From an uncultured Acidiferrobacteraceae bacterium (GTDB taxonomy: Bacteria; Pseudomonadota; Gammaproteobacteria; Acidiferrobacterales; SZUA-150), in assembly GCA_913009895.1 (NCBI GenBank), contig CAJVXY010000021.1:1-54121 (forward strand): a DNA stretch of 54,121 nt, written 5' to 3'. Position 1 is the first letter of the stretch, and each line of letters opens with the position of its first letter. Position numbers and translations under genes: made by a program. Shown here piece by piece: positions 46,497-54,004 of this stretch. The notes beneath the pieces are model-generated. The model made no database searches, had not been told where the DNA came from, and worked only from the letters and a program-made list of their open reading frames with translations.

Positions 46497-46696
46497 ATGT
46501 TAAGTAAAACAATCACAAAAGAAGAATACAATGCGTTACTGGCGAACCCTAATGTTACTCAACGGTATTTTTATGGGTGATTATCGGTAAAATCGTTGCG
46601 CCATCAGGCAAGGCCTCTATTTATTTTCAAGATGGAAGGTGTGATGAGGCTGGAATTAAAGGCAGGAAAATAATTAAAAACTCAGTATTTACTTAA
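46497..46696 (+). pseudogene. Small frameshifted gene of unknown family
   Basis: ATG 46497 opens a frame reading SKTITKEEYNALLANPNV and TQRYFYG that stops at 46580. A shifted frame from about 46577 continues VIIGKIVAPSGKASIYF, DGRCDEAGIKGRKIIKNSVFT and stops at 46694-46696, overlapping the end of the convergent methyltransferase gene. Together they give a coherent protein of about 65 residues. I do not recognise the family, and no ribosome site is obvious. A one-base indel near 46575 is the simplest explanation. Confidence 0.4.
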
Positions 46697-47414
46697 TGGC
46701 CTCGTACTCACTAAAAATCCCCAGGTGTAGTTGTACTTTTACATCTGTAAAGCCCGAGTCTTCTAATGATTTTATGACCAGGTCGGAATCCACCATCTGC
46801 TCCATGGTTTCCCAGTAATAGGACATCAGGTATTTAGCGGCGGCACTGCCTGTGAATATTCGGGTAAGAAAAGGCAGGATATGTTTGAAATATAATTTTG
46901 TAAAAAAATAACTGATTCGCCCTGATGGCAAGGTGACATCCATAATAAATACTTTTCCACCTGGCTTAAGGACTCTGAAGTATTCCCTGAAGGCCGTGTC
47001 CAGGTCATCCACGTGCCGTAAGGCAAAACCCATGGTCAGGAAATCATAGCTATTATCCGGTACAGGAATATCGCTTGCCACTGCCTGGATATGTTCGCTG
47101 TCCAATTGTTTTTTTGATTCTTCAAGCATGCCCCGGCTTGGCTCGACAACCGTCACCAGCTCGGGGCTGCCGACAATACTGGCGGCTGCACGTGCGGTTT
47201 GGCCTGTACCAGCGCCCACATCAATTACCTTCATGCCCTGCTCGAGGCCAGCGCGTTTTAGTGCTTCCCGGCGATAACGATCACCGGAATTAAACCAGCC
47301 CCAACGGGCGATACCTTCATAGTGTTTTGCAGACTCGTCAAATACCTTTCTCAGGAACGCCTGTTTGGAATCAAGGTCATTGTAGTGTTTTGTAAGTGCT
47401 GGATGCGGCTTCAT
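46689..47414 (-). CDS. Class I SAM-dependent methyltransferase (UbiE-like)
   Basis: 241 residues from ATG 47414, preceded by GGGGGAG; longer starts give a non-homologous tail. SAM-binding motif I is IDVGAGTG at about 64-71, motif II VTVVEPS, and FLTMGFALRHVDDLDTAFREYFRVLKPGG near 122-150 matches the UbiE/COQ5 pattern. The C-terminal part is distinctive, so the substrate (quinone or other) is unsettled. A true ubiE is normally beside ubiJ/ubiB, not seen here, so it is likely a paralogue. Confidence 0.85.
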   Translation of the reverse strand: MKPHPALTKHYNDLDSKQAFLRKVFDESAKHYEGIARWGWFNSGDRYRREALKRAGLEQGMKVIDVGAGTGQTARAAASIVGSPELVTVVEPSRGMLEESKKQLDSEHIQAVASDIPVPDNSYDFLTMGFALRHVDDLDTAFREYFRVLKPGGKVFIMDVTLPSGRISYFFTKLYFKHILPFLTRIFTGSAAAKYLMSYYWETMEQMVDSDLVIKSLEDSGFTDVKVQLHLGIFSEYEAIK

Positions 47415-47494
47415 TACTCCCCCGTTGTTGCGGCTACATTTGTACGGATATATTTTTTTGGTTATACCCTGATATATATTATTGCCACAAATCA

Positions 47495-47797
47495 TTATTT
47501 ATTTTTAGCATACTTCAGGGCCTCGAGAATATACGACTCATATAGATTTTCAGATTTAGATGGGATGAGCACCCACTCTTTAAAACGTTTTTTAGTAAAA
47601 TTAAATTCGCTCCCTTTGCCATTGGCAATTAACTCATCAACTCTTTCAGGCGAGACTTTAATGATAAGGGAATTCTCTTTCTCAAACATCATGGCGATAA
47701 AGCCACCCTTGTAGCGCAGACAAGGCGTTTTCATCATAGTCGATTGCTCAACATCATTTTCTCGAATTATTTTATTAACAACCTGCTCGTAACTCAT
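47495..47797 (-). CDS. TfoX N-terminal domain-like small protein
   Basis: 100 residues matching the TfoX_N / YjbR-like fold: MMKTPCLRYKGGFIAMMF near 21-38, SLIIKVSPERVDELIANG near 43, KEWVLIPS near 73 and a helical end. TfoX (Sxy) is a competence regulator but lone N-terminal domain proteins are common and uncharacterised. Upstream of the methyltransferase on the same strand with an 80-base gap. Confidence 0.8.
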   Translation of the reverse strand: MSYEQVVNKIIRENDVEQSTMMKTPCLRYKGGFIAMMFEKENSLIIKVSPERVDELIANGKGSEFNFTKKRFKEWVLIPSKSENLYESYILEALKYAKNK

Positions 47798-47860
47798 GTC
47801 AAACTCCCTGGTATTTTTTTAGTTTACACATGAACTGCTTAATAAACTAATGCTAATGTC

Positions 47861-47892
47861 CCGCATCACCCTGAATAATCAGGGTGATGCGG
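47861..47892. other. Perfect 14-bp hairpin between divergent genes
   Basis: 47861-47874 and 47879-47892 are perfect complements around a 4-base ATAA loop, the strongest inverted repeat in the window. It lies between the TfoX-like gene (minus, start 47797) and the HD gene (plus, start 47963), so it is in two leaders, not at a gene end. No T-run follows. Confidence 0.75.
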
Positions 47893-47962
47893 CTTTCACG
47901 CACACCAAAAATAAAGTAGTCTACCTGCTGCACTCCCTGATACACCAAAAAAATAATTAACC

Positions 47963-49303
47963 ATGACTGATCTAATCGAACGCGCCTGTGAGTTCGCCAC
48001 CAGCGCCCATCAGCGCATTGGCCAGCGCCGCAAGTACACCAATCAACCTTATGATTCGCACCTTGCCGCAGTGGCAAAACTGGTTGAGGAAGTGAGTGAT
48101 GACCCTGACATGGTCGCCGCCGCCTGGTTGCATGATACGGTGGAAGACACCCCGGCGACCCTCGATGACATTGAAAAGAATTTTGGTGCTTCGGTGGCTG
48201 AGCTGGTCGAAGAATTGACCGATGTGAGCAAACCCAGTGACGGTAACCGTGCCCGGCGCAAGGATATTGACCGGTTACACAGCTCCCAGGCTTCGACACG
48301 CGCCAAAACAGTCAAGTTAGCGGACCTGATCGACAACTGTAAAGACATTCGCAAAAACGATGAGCGTTTTGCGCGGGTGTACCTAAACGAGATGGGCGCA
48401 TTACTTAAAGTCCTTGGCGATGGTGATGCGGCCCTGTTTAAGCGGGCGAGCAAACTACATACCAGGTATAGCGAACAACTCAGCACCAAAAAGGCGGGTC
48501 ACTCAGGCTCTTACGAACTGGATGCCAATTTGGACGTGTTACAGGGTATGGGCGATCGGCATTTTCGGCGTTTGTTTGTTGAAATTTTTACCGCCAAAGA
48601 TATTGCCGAAGGCCTGCTATCTTTTGATGACCACGCATCCTGTGAGCAGGTAAAACATGCCCTAAAATTGCAACGACGTGAGGTCGCCAGTGTCCGCATT
48701 AGTGGTTCGGTACAGGGTTATATTCGCGGCTCTGATTTAGGCGCGGGTTTGTGTGCCGATAAAATTAAACATTTTACTGTTGATCAGGTTGTTAATGGCT
48801 CGGCCACCTTTGGTGACGTCATTCATGTGTTAACCCGCCATGACTACTGTTTTGTGACGGTGCTGGACAACATAACCGGCGTGATTCGTCGTGATGATGT
48901 AAACAAACCAATGGCACGCATGTGGTTGTTTGGCATTGTCACCATTGTCGAGCAACAGATGCTGAAATTAGTCCGGGAACGTTTTCCGGATAACAGCTGG
49001 CAACAGGCGCTCACTGACGAGCGTCTGGAAAAGGCGCATGAGATCCAGACTGAAAGACAACGACGCAATGTATATTGTGAATTGATCGACTGTTTACAAC
49101 TATCTGATAAAGCCAAAATATTGATCCAGGACCCGGTGTCCCTCGAACGCCTGGGCATGGAGTCAAAGAGTGTCGCGAAAAAAACCATTAAACGACTAGA
49201 ATCCTTGCGCAATCATCTGGCCCACGCGCAAGACATCGTGACCCATGACTGGCCGCAGATCGCCCGCTTGAGTATGTTGGTTGAAGAGTTGACGGGTAAG
49301 TAG
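47963..49303 (+). CDS. HD-domain (alarmone-hydrolase-like) protein with CBS-like region
   Basis: 446 residues. The N-terminal third matches the HD domain of RelA/SpoT hydrolases and small alarmone hydrolases: YDSHLAAVAKLV, WLHDTVEDT with His57-Asp58 and Glu61-Asp62, and VKLADLIDN with Asp121. There is no synthetase, TGS or ACT domain. A middle helical part follows, then about residues 240-315 look like a CBS-type pair of half-modules (VNGSATFGDVIHVLTRHDY, CFVTVLDNITGVIRRDDV), and a helical C-terminus. The substrate is unproven; (p)ppGpp or a related nucleotide is the obvious guess. Confidence 0.75.
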   Translation: MTDLIERACEFATSAHQRIGQRRKYTNQPYDSHLAAVAKLVEEVSDDPDMVAAAWLHDTVEDTPATLDDIEKNFGASVAELVEELTDVSKPSDGNRARRKDIDRLHSSQASTRAKTVKLADLIDNCKDIRKNDERFARVYLNEMGALLKVLGDGDAALFKRASKLHTRYSEQLSTKKAGHSGSYELDANLDVLQGMGDRHFRRLFVEIFTAKDIAEGLLSFDDHASCEQVKHALKLQRREVASVRISGSVQGYIRGSDLGAGLCADKIKHFTVDQVVNGSATFGDVIHVLTRHDYCFVTVLDNITGVIRRDDVNKPMARMWLFGIVTIVEQQMLKLVRERFPDNSWQQALTDERLEKAHEIQTERQRRNVYCELIDCLQLSDKAKILIQDPVSLERLGMESKSVAKKTIKRLESLRNHLAHAQDIVTHDWPQIARLSMLVEELTGK

Positions 49304-49487
49304 TACCGGGAAACCGCGATGTCATGAGATTGTAGAGCCAGCCAAATATGGCGCCCGTAATCGCACCATCGACCAAACCCATAAATGTGCCCGTTACTAC
49401 CGATACAAAACCACTGCAGACATCATAACTGGGGTAGATAAAGGCTACGACCGCAAGAAATGCGCCACCATACCCTGGCCATATCAA
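49300..49487 (-). pseudogene. Remnant of a small glycine-zipper (holin-like) membrane protein
   Basis: A minus-strand frame from TTG 49487 reads IWPGYGGAFLAVVAFIYPSYD, then GTFMGLVDGAITGAIFGWLYNLM. The GxxGxVDGxxxGxIxxWLYN block is typical of small bacteriophage-holin-annotated membrane proteins. The usual N-terminal helix is missing and a stop sits just upstream at 49500-49502; the frame runs on past the normal end into the HD gene. Probably truncated and inactive. The rest of 49304-49673 has nothing I can support. Confidence 0.4.
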
Positions 49488-49673
49488 ATCTGATTTTAAT
49501 TAAGTCGAACAGTTACACAGAATTATTTACAAACTCTTATGTCTTGCATTGTAAGTACACCGGTGCAGGTTATGAATGCGCACGGCCCTCTGCTCGCCGT
49601 GCTTGCGATCCAGGTTCAGGCCAATTGCAACGTCATTATATTTTCCCCGATATCATTCTATATTTAAAATCAA

Positions 49674-50675
49674 TCAAAACAGCATTCCGATAAATTTCTT
49701 CCGGGTTTCTTTGCTTAGACTATTATTCATTATAAATCTGACATGTGCTCCAGAATAACTCTGGTCTTTTTCCTGATCCAGGGCAATGCCCCACATTAAT
49801 TTAATTTCATTAGGTAACAGAGAATAACGTACATCTATAATATAGTTTGGGTTAGCGGGATCAAGTGCGAGATAATTATCTGAAAACCTGCGGAAACGTT
49901 CAACATCTTTTGCTTGTTGGTTATTTTTATCCAGCCATGGAAAATCATGCTTTATGTCTAGTTTTTTAATAGACGCGCCAGGAATATACGCTGCATGCAG
50001 CAATAATTTAACTGCATCAACATAATAACGCCCGTTGTACTCGTAAATAAGCTTCCAGACATGTCGATTGCCAAAACTTGGCTTTATCAGGATGCGTTCG
50101 GCCTGATGGCCGCGCTGTTGAGCAAGAACATAAAGCGCATTTTCGGCTCGCTGTTTCTGGATTAATCCTAAACTTAAAAAAACAAGCGCATAGACAAATG
50201 CAATTTGCGAGAATAGTCGGTTTCTTTTATAAACGCTAAACACGATTCCTGTGATAATTGGAATTGTAAAAAATGGATCAACAATAGAAACAACATTCCA
50301 CGAAACACGCTGCCCGGAAAAAGGCCAGAATAATTGGGTGCCGTAAGACGTACAAGCATCGAGAAGACCATGTGTTGCAATCCCCAAAAAAGAGAACAAA
50401 TAAATTTGTGCAAACGTTAATTTATTTTTTATGAAGATATAAAATACTATTGCGATTAACAGGGCGCCAAAAGGTATAAAAATTAGCGAGTGTGTAAACT
50501 GGCGATGAAATTCTAAAAATAACAAAGGATCTGCAGATGAAGTTATCAATACATCAAGATCAGGTGCCATACCTGCCAATGCGCCGATAACAAGCGCGCT
50601 TATCAGCTTTGCTTCATCTTTAACAAATGATTGAGACAGGCTGGCGCCTAAAACAGCTTGTGAAACAACATCCAT
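49674..50675 (-). CDS. DUF457 membrane-bound metal-dependent hydrolase (YdjM/YbcI type)
   Basis: 333 residues. The N-terminus MDVVSQAVLGASLSQ and APDLDVL, HRQFTHSLIF and ATHGLLDACTSYGTQLFWPFS are the family signature with conserved Asp and His residues between four or five membrane segments (about 24-46, 66-86, 90-110, 140-160, 165-180). The C-terminal third is soluble. Reported as putative inner-membrane hydrolase, LexA-regulated in E. coli; substrate unknown. Stands alone, minus strand. Confidence 0.85.
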   Translation of the reverse strand: MDVVSQAVLGASLSQSFVKDEAKLISALVIGALAGMAPDLDVLITSSADPLLFLEFHRQFTHSLIFIPFGALLIAIVFYIFIKNKLTFAQIYLFSFLGIATHGLLDACTSYGTQLFWPFSGQRVSWNVVSIVDPFFTIPIITGIVFSVYKRNRLFSQIAFVYALVFLSLGLIQKQRAENALYVLAQQRGHQAERILIKPSFGNRHVWKLIYEYNGRYYVDAVKLLLHAAYIPGASIKKLDIKHDFPWLDKNNQQAKDVERFRRFSDNYLALDPANPNYIIDVRYSLLPNEIKLMWGIALDQEKDQSYSGAHVRFIMNNSLSKETRKKFIGMLF

Positions 50676-50757
50676 TGCCTTGTTAACCCCCGAATTAAAA
50701 GATAGCTGGATATTTGATTCAATTTAACTCGATAACCAGTCTTCCACTGCATGATTA

Positions 50758-51093
50758 CTATGTAAGTGATGATAGCTTATCAAGCGTATCAGGAAACTGG
50801 CGCACCATCATAATCAAAGCGGCTGCTTGAGCATTGGGTTTGGCTCTTCCCTGCTCCCAGTTTTCAAGTGTGCGAATAGAAACCCGAATACGACGAGCAA
50901 AGACAGCACGTGATACATGTAACTGCTCACGTGTTTCACGAATTAACTCGGCATCAATTTGTAATGGCGGTAGCTCATCAACTTTATATGTGCGCAGAGT
51001 AATTTTACCCTTACGCTCATGCTGCATAGACTCAACGCCATCCATTAATTCATTGAATAGTTTACGTTTCCTGGCTATCGTTTTTTTCGCCAT
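50758..51093 (-). CDS. Antitoxin with XRE-type helix-turn-helix
   Basis: 111 residues from ATG 51093. A basic N-terminus is followed by a HTH at about 56-100: LIRETREQLHVSRAVFARRIRVSIRTLENWEQGRAKPN, of the HigA/NadS-like antitoxin type. It should bind the toxin and repress the operon. The ATG overlaps the stop that the unshifted toxin frame would have (TGATG), indicating original translational coupling. Toxin first, antitoxin second is the HigBA-type order. Confidence 0.88.
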   Translation of the reverse strand: MAKKTIARKRKLFNELMDGVESMQHERKGKITLRTYKVDELPPLQIDAELIRETREQLHVSRAVFARRIRVSIRTLENWEQGRAKPNAQAAALIMMVRQFPDTLDKLSSLT

Positions 51094-51438
51094 CACTTTT
51101 TTCTCCTGGCTGCCAGCTCCGTCTGAATCGCCTGTTTCAATTGTCTCTTTTCATCCGGGGTTAAGTCAGTTGCTTCACCTTTGACTATAAAGCGTGAAAA
51201 ACCATACCTGGTGGTCAGCGGTAAGATGATAATAAATCACTCTGAGGCCACCTCTTTTACCTTTACCCCGCTTGGGATCATGCCACCGCATCTTACGAAA
51301 ACCACCTGTGCCAGGCATTAGATCGCCCATCTGGGGGTTCTCCAATAAGGTTAGCTGCAAAGCCCTGTACTCCTGATCGTCTAGGTATTCCGGTAATAAT
51401 CGTGTAAATGTGGGGGTTTCAAAGAAGACCAGTTTCAT
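51093..51438 (-). pseudogene. RelE/HigB-type toxin, frameshifted near its C-terminus
   Basis: From ATG 51438 the frame codes FFETPTFTRLLPEYLDD, PGTGGFRKMRWHDP and LRVIYYHLTADHQVWFFTLYS, then ends at a TGA at 51175-51177. Dropping the single base at 51183 (C on the minus strand) restores KGEATDLTPDEKRQLKQA and ELAARRKK and ends exactly at the antitoxin ATG. So the intact toxin had about 114 residues and the current frame loses the last 30. The catalytic core may remain. RelE-like toxins cleave mRNA on ribosomes. Confidence 0.75.
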
Positions 51439-51444
51439 TGAAAA

Positions 51445-51473
51445 AGTATACGTTACTTGCGTACATTTATCAA
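51445..51473 (-). promoter_or_regulatory. Toxin-antitoxin promoter
   Basis: On the minus strand: -35 TTGATA (51473-51468), a 17-base spacer and -10 TATACT (51450-51445). Only six bases separate the -10 from the toxin ATG at 51438, so transcription should begin at or next to the A of ATG (leaderless). GTACG and CGTATAC form an imperfect inverted repeat across the spacer, a likely operator for the antitoxin. Confidence 0.75.
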
Positions 51474-51877
51474 TGTGTTTGCGTGGTTATTGCAGTTAAA
51501 GAGGAGGCTCAAGCTTGGGGTTGATGGTCACATTGCGCCATGACATCTTCATTTAATAATTAAAAAACAATAAGTTATCTGGTGCCCGGGCCGGATGCAC
51601 ATTTCAGCTATTTAGCACTGTTAGTGAAGGGGTTACCTTACTGTGGAGTTGCAAGATACCCCCCAGATTTGATTTGATCCATGACCCTACTATATTGGCT
51701 AGGTTATGCCTGAACGACTGCTTTCAGCTATAGCTGACTGTAAATCTTGTACATCTCCGATTTCTCTCGGTATATCAGCCGTGGACCTCAACCTCGAAAT
51801 CAGCGACGATTGGTCAGATAAGGAGGTGGTAAAAAATGGTCGACTTTAGAAAGCGTATCGGGGAAAACAAACATAGG

Positions 51878-51969
51878 GGGTCAAGTCTTACAAGTCACAT
51901 TCAGCATAAGCTGTGCCATGGTGAGTCTAGCCGTTAAAGAAATCGAATGTGATATGTAAGATTTGACCC
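51878..51969. repeat. 25-bp imperfect inverted repeat flanking 42 bases
   Basis: Left arm 51878-51902 (starts GGGTCAAGTCTTAC) and right arm 51945-51969 are complementary with about three mismatches. The GGGTCAAGTCTTAC-like ends resemble borders seen next to REP-associated tyrosine transposases in Proteobacteria, but no transposase is present, so this would be a non-autonomous or relic element. Confidence 0.65.
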
Positions 51970-52009
51970 TCAGGCTAGTTGGTTTCAATCGAGTCTGACA
52001 CTTTTGTTT
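51964..52009. repeat. Dispersed repeat, copy C (short form)
   Basis: Reads TGACCCTCAGGCTAG followed directly by TTGGTTTCAATCGAGTCTGA and CACTTTTG. It lacks the 18-base insert between these blocks that copies A and B carry. Same orientation as A and B. Confidence 0.85.
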
Positions 52010-52095
52010 TCAGCAGATAGAACAGACATTGGGCTGTAAAGTAGGGCAGTCACGCCGCGGTCGGCCAGCACGTGTTGTTAAAGGGTGCTGACCCG

Positions 52096-52216
52096 AATGG
52101 CACTTACTTAAGCCAAAACCCCGGAATCCAGCGCATTAAAATTATGTGCATTCTGGATACCGGCTTTCGCCGGTATGACGGCATTTATTGTATTTAAGGC
52201 TTAAGTAAGTGCCATT
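52096..52216. repeat. MITE-like element with perfect 19-bp terminal inverted repeats
   Basis: Termini at 52096-52114 and 52198-52216 are perfect 19-base complements. The interior carries an inner palindrome ATACCGGC-TTTC-GCCGGTAT (about 52158-52177) of the widespread CCGGCTTTCGCCGG type. Length 121 bases, no coding capacity. Similar GACCC motifs flank both ends. Probably a non-autonomous transposable element, or two nested ones. Confidence 0.8.
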
Positions 52217-52241
52217 AGGTACTGACCCCTTAAATGTTCTT

Positions 52242-53045
52242 CTAATCAATATCACCGAATTCATCAGTTGTTTGTGGAAGAGTCATCAAAACTTTTACTT
52301 CATTGCTTCGCTTATGAAATACTAAAAAAGCCGATACATGAAAGCCGTCAATTTCAGCGATTTTTCCAACATCGGGCGCATAAAAAGTATAACGTTTATC
52401 CTTTATATTCGCAGCACCAATGTTGATTGCATACTCGTCAGAAATAAGAATGGCTTCAAACTTCCCGGCTGGAGTTATAACTTCGAAACGGCCTTCATAA
52501 ACTTTAGTTGAAAGTAATTTTCCTTCGTAAGCGATTATATCGGGAGATAATATTTCATAAGCGGTTAAACTGCTTTCACTTTCCCACCGTTGCCCCTGAT
52601 AGGCTCCAGCCGGCAATACTAAATGAGGCGTCAACACTACCCGGTAACCTGAATCAATATCTGTTTGAGCGACCAGGTGAACATTTCCTTTATTATCAGC
52701 TTGCCATTCTTCAATAAAATCATGATCAATTTTTAAAATCCATTTTCTTGATTCGTCCATCTTAGAGTCATATTCACCATGTATTTCAAACTTGGTGTTG
52801 GTGTTCTTATTATCTTCTAATATTATTTGATAAATGTATTTTCCGGGTTTTCCGGAAATATATTTATATGGATCATTGATAACTATGCCTGGAAGCGCCT
52901 TTCCCACGACATTGCCTCCTAAAGGAGATAGAATTTTTTTAAAATGTGCCGCCCGTGTGACAACTTCTTCGGCAAGCAACTGATTGCTGAAGAATATTAA
53001 AAATAGAATAAAATAAAATTCTGAGCTCTTTGTCTTTAATAACAT
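52242..53045 (-). CDS. Exported protein of unknown function
   Basis: 267 residues with a signal peptide (about 1-25, ending LLAEE). The mature protein is beta-rich: YIYQIILEDN, WILKIDHDF, GYRVVLTPHLVLPAG, GRFEVITPAGKFEAILIS, RYTFYAPDVGKIAEIDG. The TPAG-KFEA pattern and PDVG-KIAE near the end recall DUF3108-like periplasmic proteins, which are built alike, but I would not claim membership. A/T-rich. Lies between two repeat-rich stretches and looks intact. Confidence 0.65.
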   Translation of the reverse strand: MLLKTKSSEFYFILFLIFFSNQLLAEEVVTRAAHFKKILSPLGGNVVGKALPGIVINDPYKYISGKPGKYIYQIILEDNKNTNTKFEIHGEYDSKMDESRKWILKIDHDFIEEWQADNKGNVHLVAQTDIDSGYRVVLTPHLVLPAGAYQGQRWESESSLTAYEILSPDIIAYEGKLLSTKVYEGRFEVITPAGKFEAILISDEYAINIGAANIKDKRYTFYAPDVGKIAEIDGFHVSAFLVFHKRSNEVKVLMTLPQTTDEFGDID

Positions 53046-53331
53046 AACTAAATTTTGGCAAATAATTTAAAATCAATTTGGTTAAATTTTATGCGCATAT
53101 TATCTAAGATAGAATGCCAGAGAATTTAATTGGGACGCCATATAAAAATCTCGACTTAGGTAGTCAGTTTATACTGTTTTTCACCATTTTGGAGCCGAGA
53201 ATGATCGAAACCCCGGGTCAGACGTAATAAGGCATAATAATGGACAGACCACGGTTTTCCTGCACCCCTGATATCAATTCGTTACCCTGACTACTAAAGT
53301 TTCATGCATCTAACGGACAAGGAGGTGATAA

Positions 53332-53661
53332 ATGGCACGACAACTTAGAGCAGGAAAATATCTACTGAATGTAATTTGCAATACGGGGTGGACCATATAT
53401 GACCCTCAGGCTAGCAGGCTAGTATTATCTTGGTTGGTTTCAATCGAGTCTGACACCTTTGGTTTTTTGGTTTTTATACATGGTGGACGTACAGTCGTAA
53501 GAGTTGCTACAAAACATCAAGACCAACGAAACCAGTGGATTCATCAGCTGGACAAACGTCGAGGAAAAAATATTGCTGCGGTTGCCGTTGCCAATAAAAA
53601 TGCAAGAATTGCCTGGGCATTATTGAGCAATCAAACAACCTTCCAGGCAAAGGCTGCTTAA
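53332..53661 (+). pseudogene. IS110-family transposase, C-terminal remnant fused to a repeat
   Basis: A 109-residue ORF after a strong AAGGAGGTGA. Residues 1 to about 44 come from repeat copy A and are not transposase. From about residue 45 on, FLVFIHGGRTVVRVATK, HQLDKRRGKNIAAVAVANKNARIAWALLS is the C-terminal Transposase_20 segment of IS110-family enzymes. The DEDD catalytic domain and most of the Ser-containing domain are missing, so it is inactive. The junction lies near 53465. Confidence 0.75.
53376..53464. repeat. Dispersed repeat, copy A
   Basis: 89 bases: TTGCAATACGGGGTGGACC, then ATATATGACCCTCAGGCTAG, an 18-base CAGGCTAG-type insert, and the TTGGTTTCAATCGAGTCTGA / CACCTTTGG block. 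It sits in frame at the start of the IS110 remnant ORF and matches copy B (53898-54004) apart from one short insertion in B. Confidence 0.9.
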
Positions 53662-53880
53662 GTAAAGAATATTAACCGGGTAACGGTTATCAATGAATTG
53701 CGAAGATAAAGTTCAAGTGATGGCATAAAAGGTAGTACCTGCATATCTGGAAATCTGAGAGGGTCACGGACTCATTGAAGTCGAAGACTTGATGAGATGG
53801 ATGTGCGCAGATTCCATCAGGGCTAGAAGCATAGACTGCCTCATAAAAAAGCCGGATATATGGAAGCAATACTTTTTAGT
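53662..53880 (+). ncRNA. Structured right end of the IS110/IS1111 remnant (candidate guide RNA region)
   Basis: This non-coding stretch follows the transposase stop and contains a row of hairpins: a 6-bp stem at 53673-53689, an interrupted 10-bp stem at 53771-53796 (CTCAT..AAGTC-GAA-GACTT.ATGAG) and a 5-bp stem at 53796-53818. IS1111-type members of the IS110 family keep their bridge/seek RNA downstream of the transposase gene. This could be a fossil of that RNA. Element ends are not defined. Confidence 0.4.
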
Positions 53881-53897
53881 TATTCGAGAAATTTATC

Positions 53898-54004
53898 TTG
53901 CAATACGGGGTGGACCATATATGACCCTCAGGCTAACTTGACCCTCAGGCTAGCAGGCTAGTATTATCTTGGTTGGTTTCAATCGAGTCTGACACCTTTG
54001 GTTT
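53898..54004. repeat. Dispersed repeat, copy B (long form)
   Basis: Same blocks as copy A plus one extra GACCCTCAGGCTAA-type unit of about 18 bases. The two copies flank the IS110 remnant as direct repeats. Confidence 0.9.

Larger units (their letters stand above)
51474..52241. other. Repeat-rich region without an intact gene
   Basis: About 770 bases with no convincing gene. It contains two inverted-repeat elements (51878-51969 and 52096-52216) and a partial copy of a dispersed repeat (51964-52009), each listed separately. A 47-codon plus-strand frame (51706-51849) and an opposite-strand frame over the same bases are both protein-like but unidentified. An AAGGAGGTGG at about 51823 is a good ribosome site lacking a gene. 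Confidence 0.5.

Noticed and set aside
49460-49693. 77-residue plus-strand frame in the 49.3-49.7 kb gap
   Set aside because: No ribosome site, mixed low-complexity composition, no coherent fold features.
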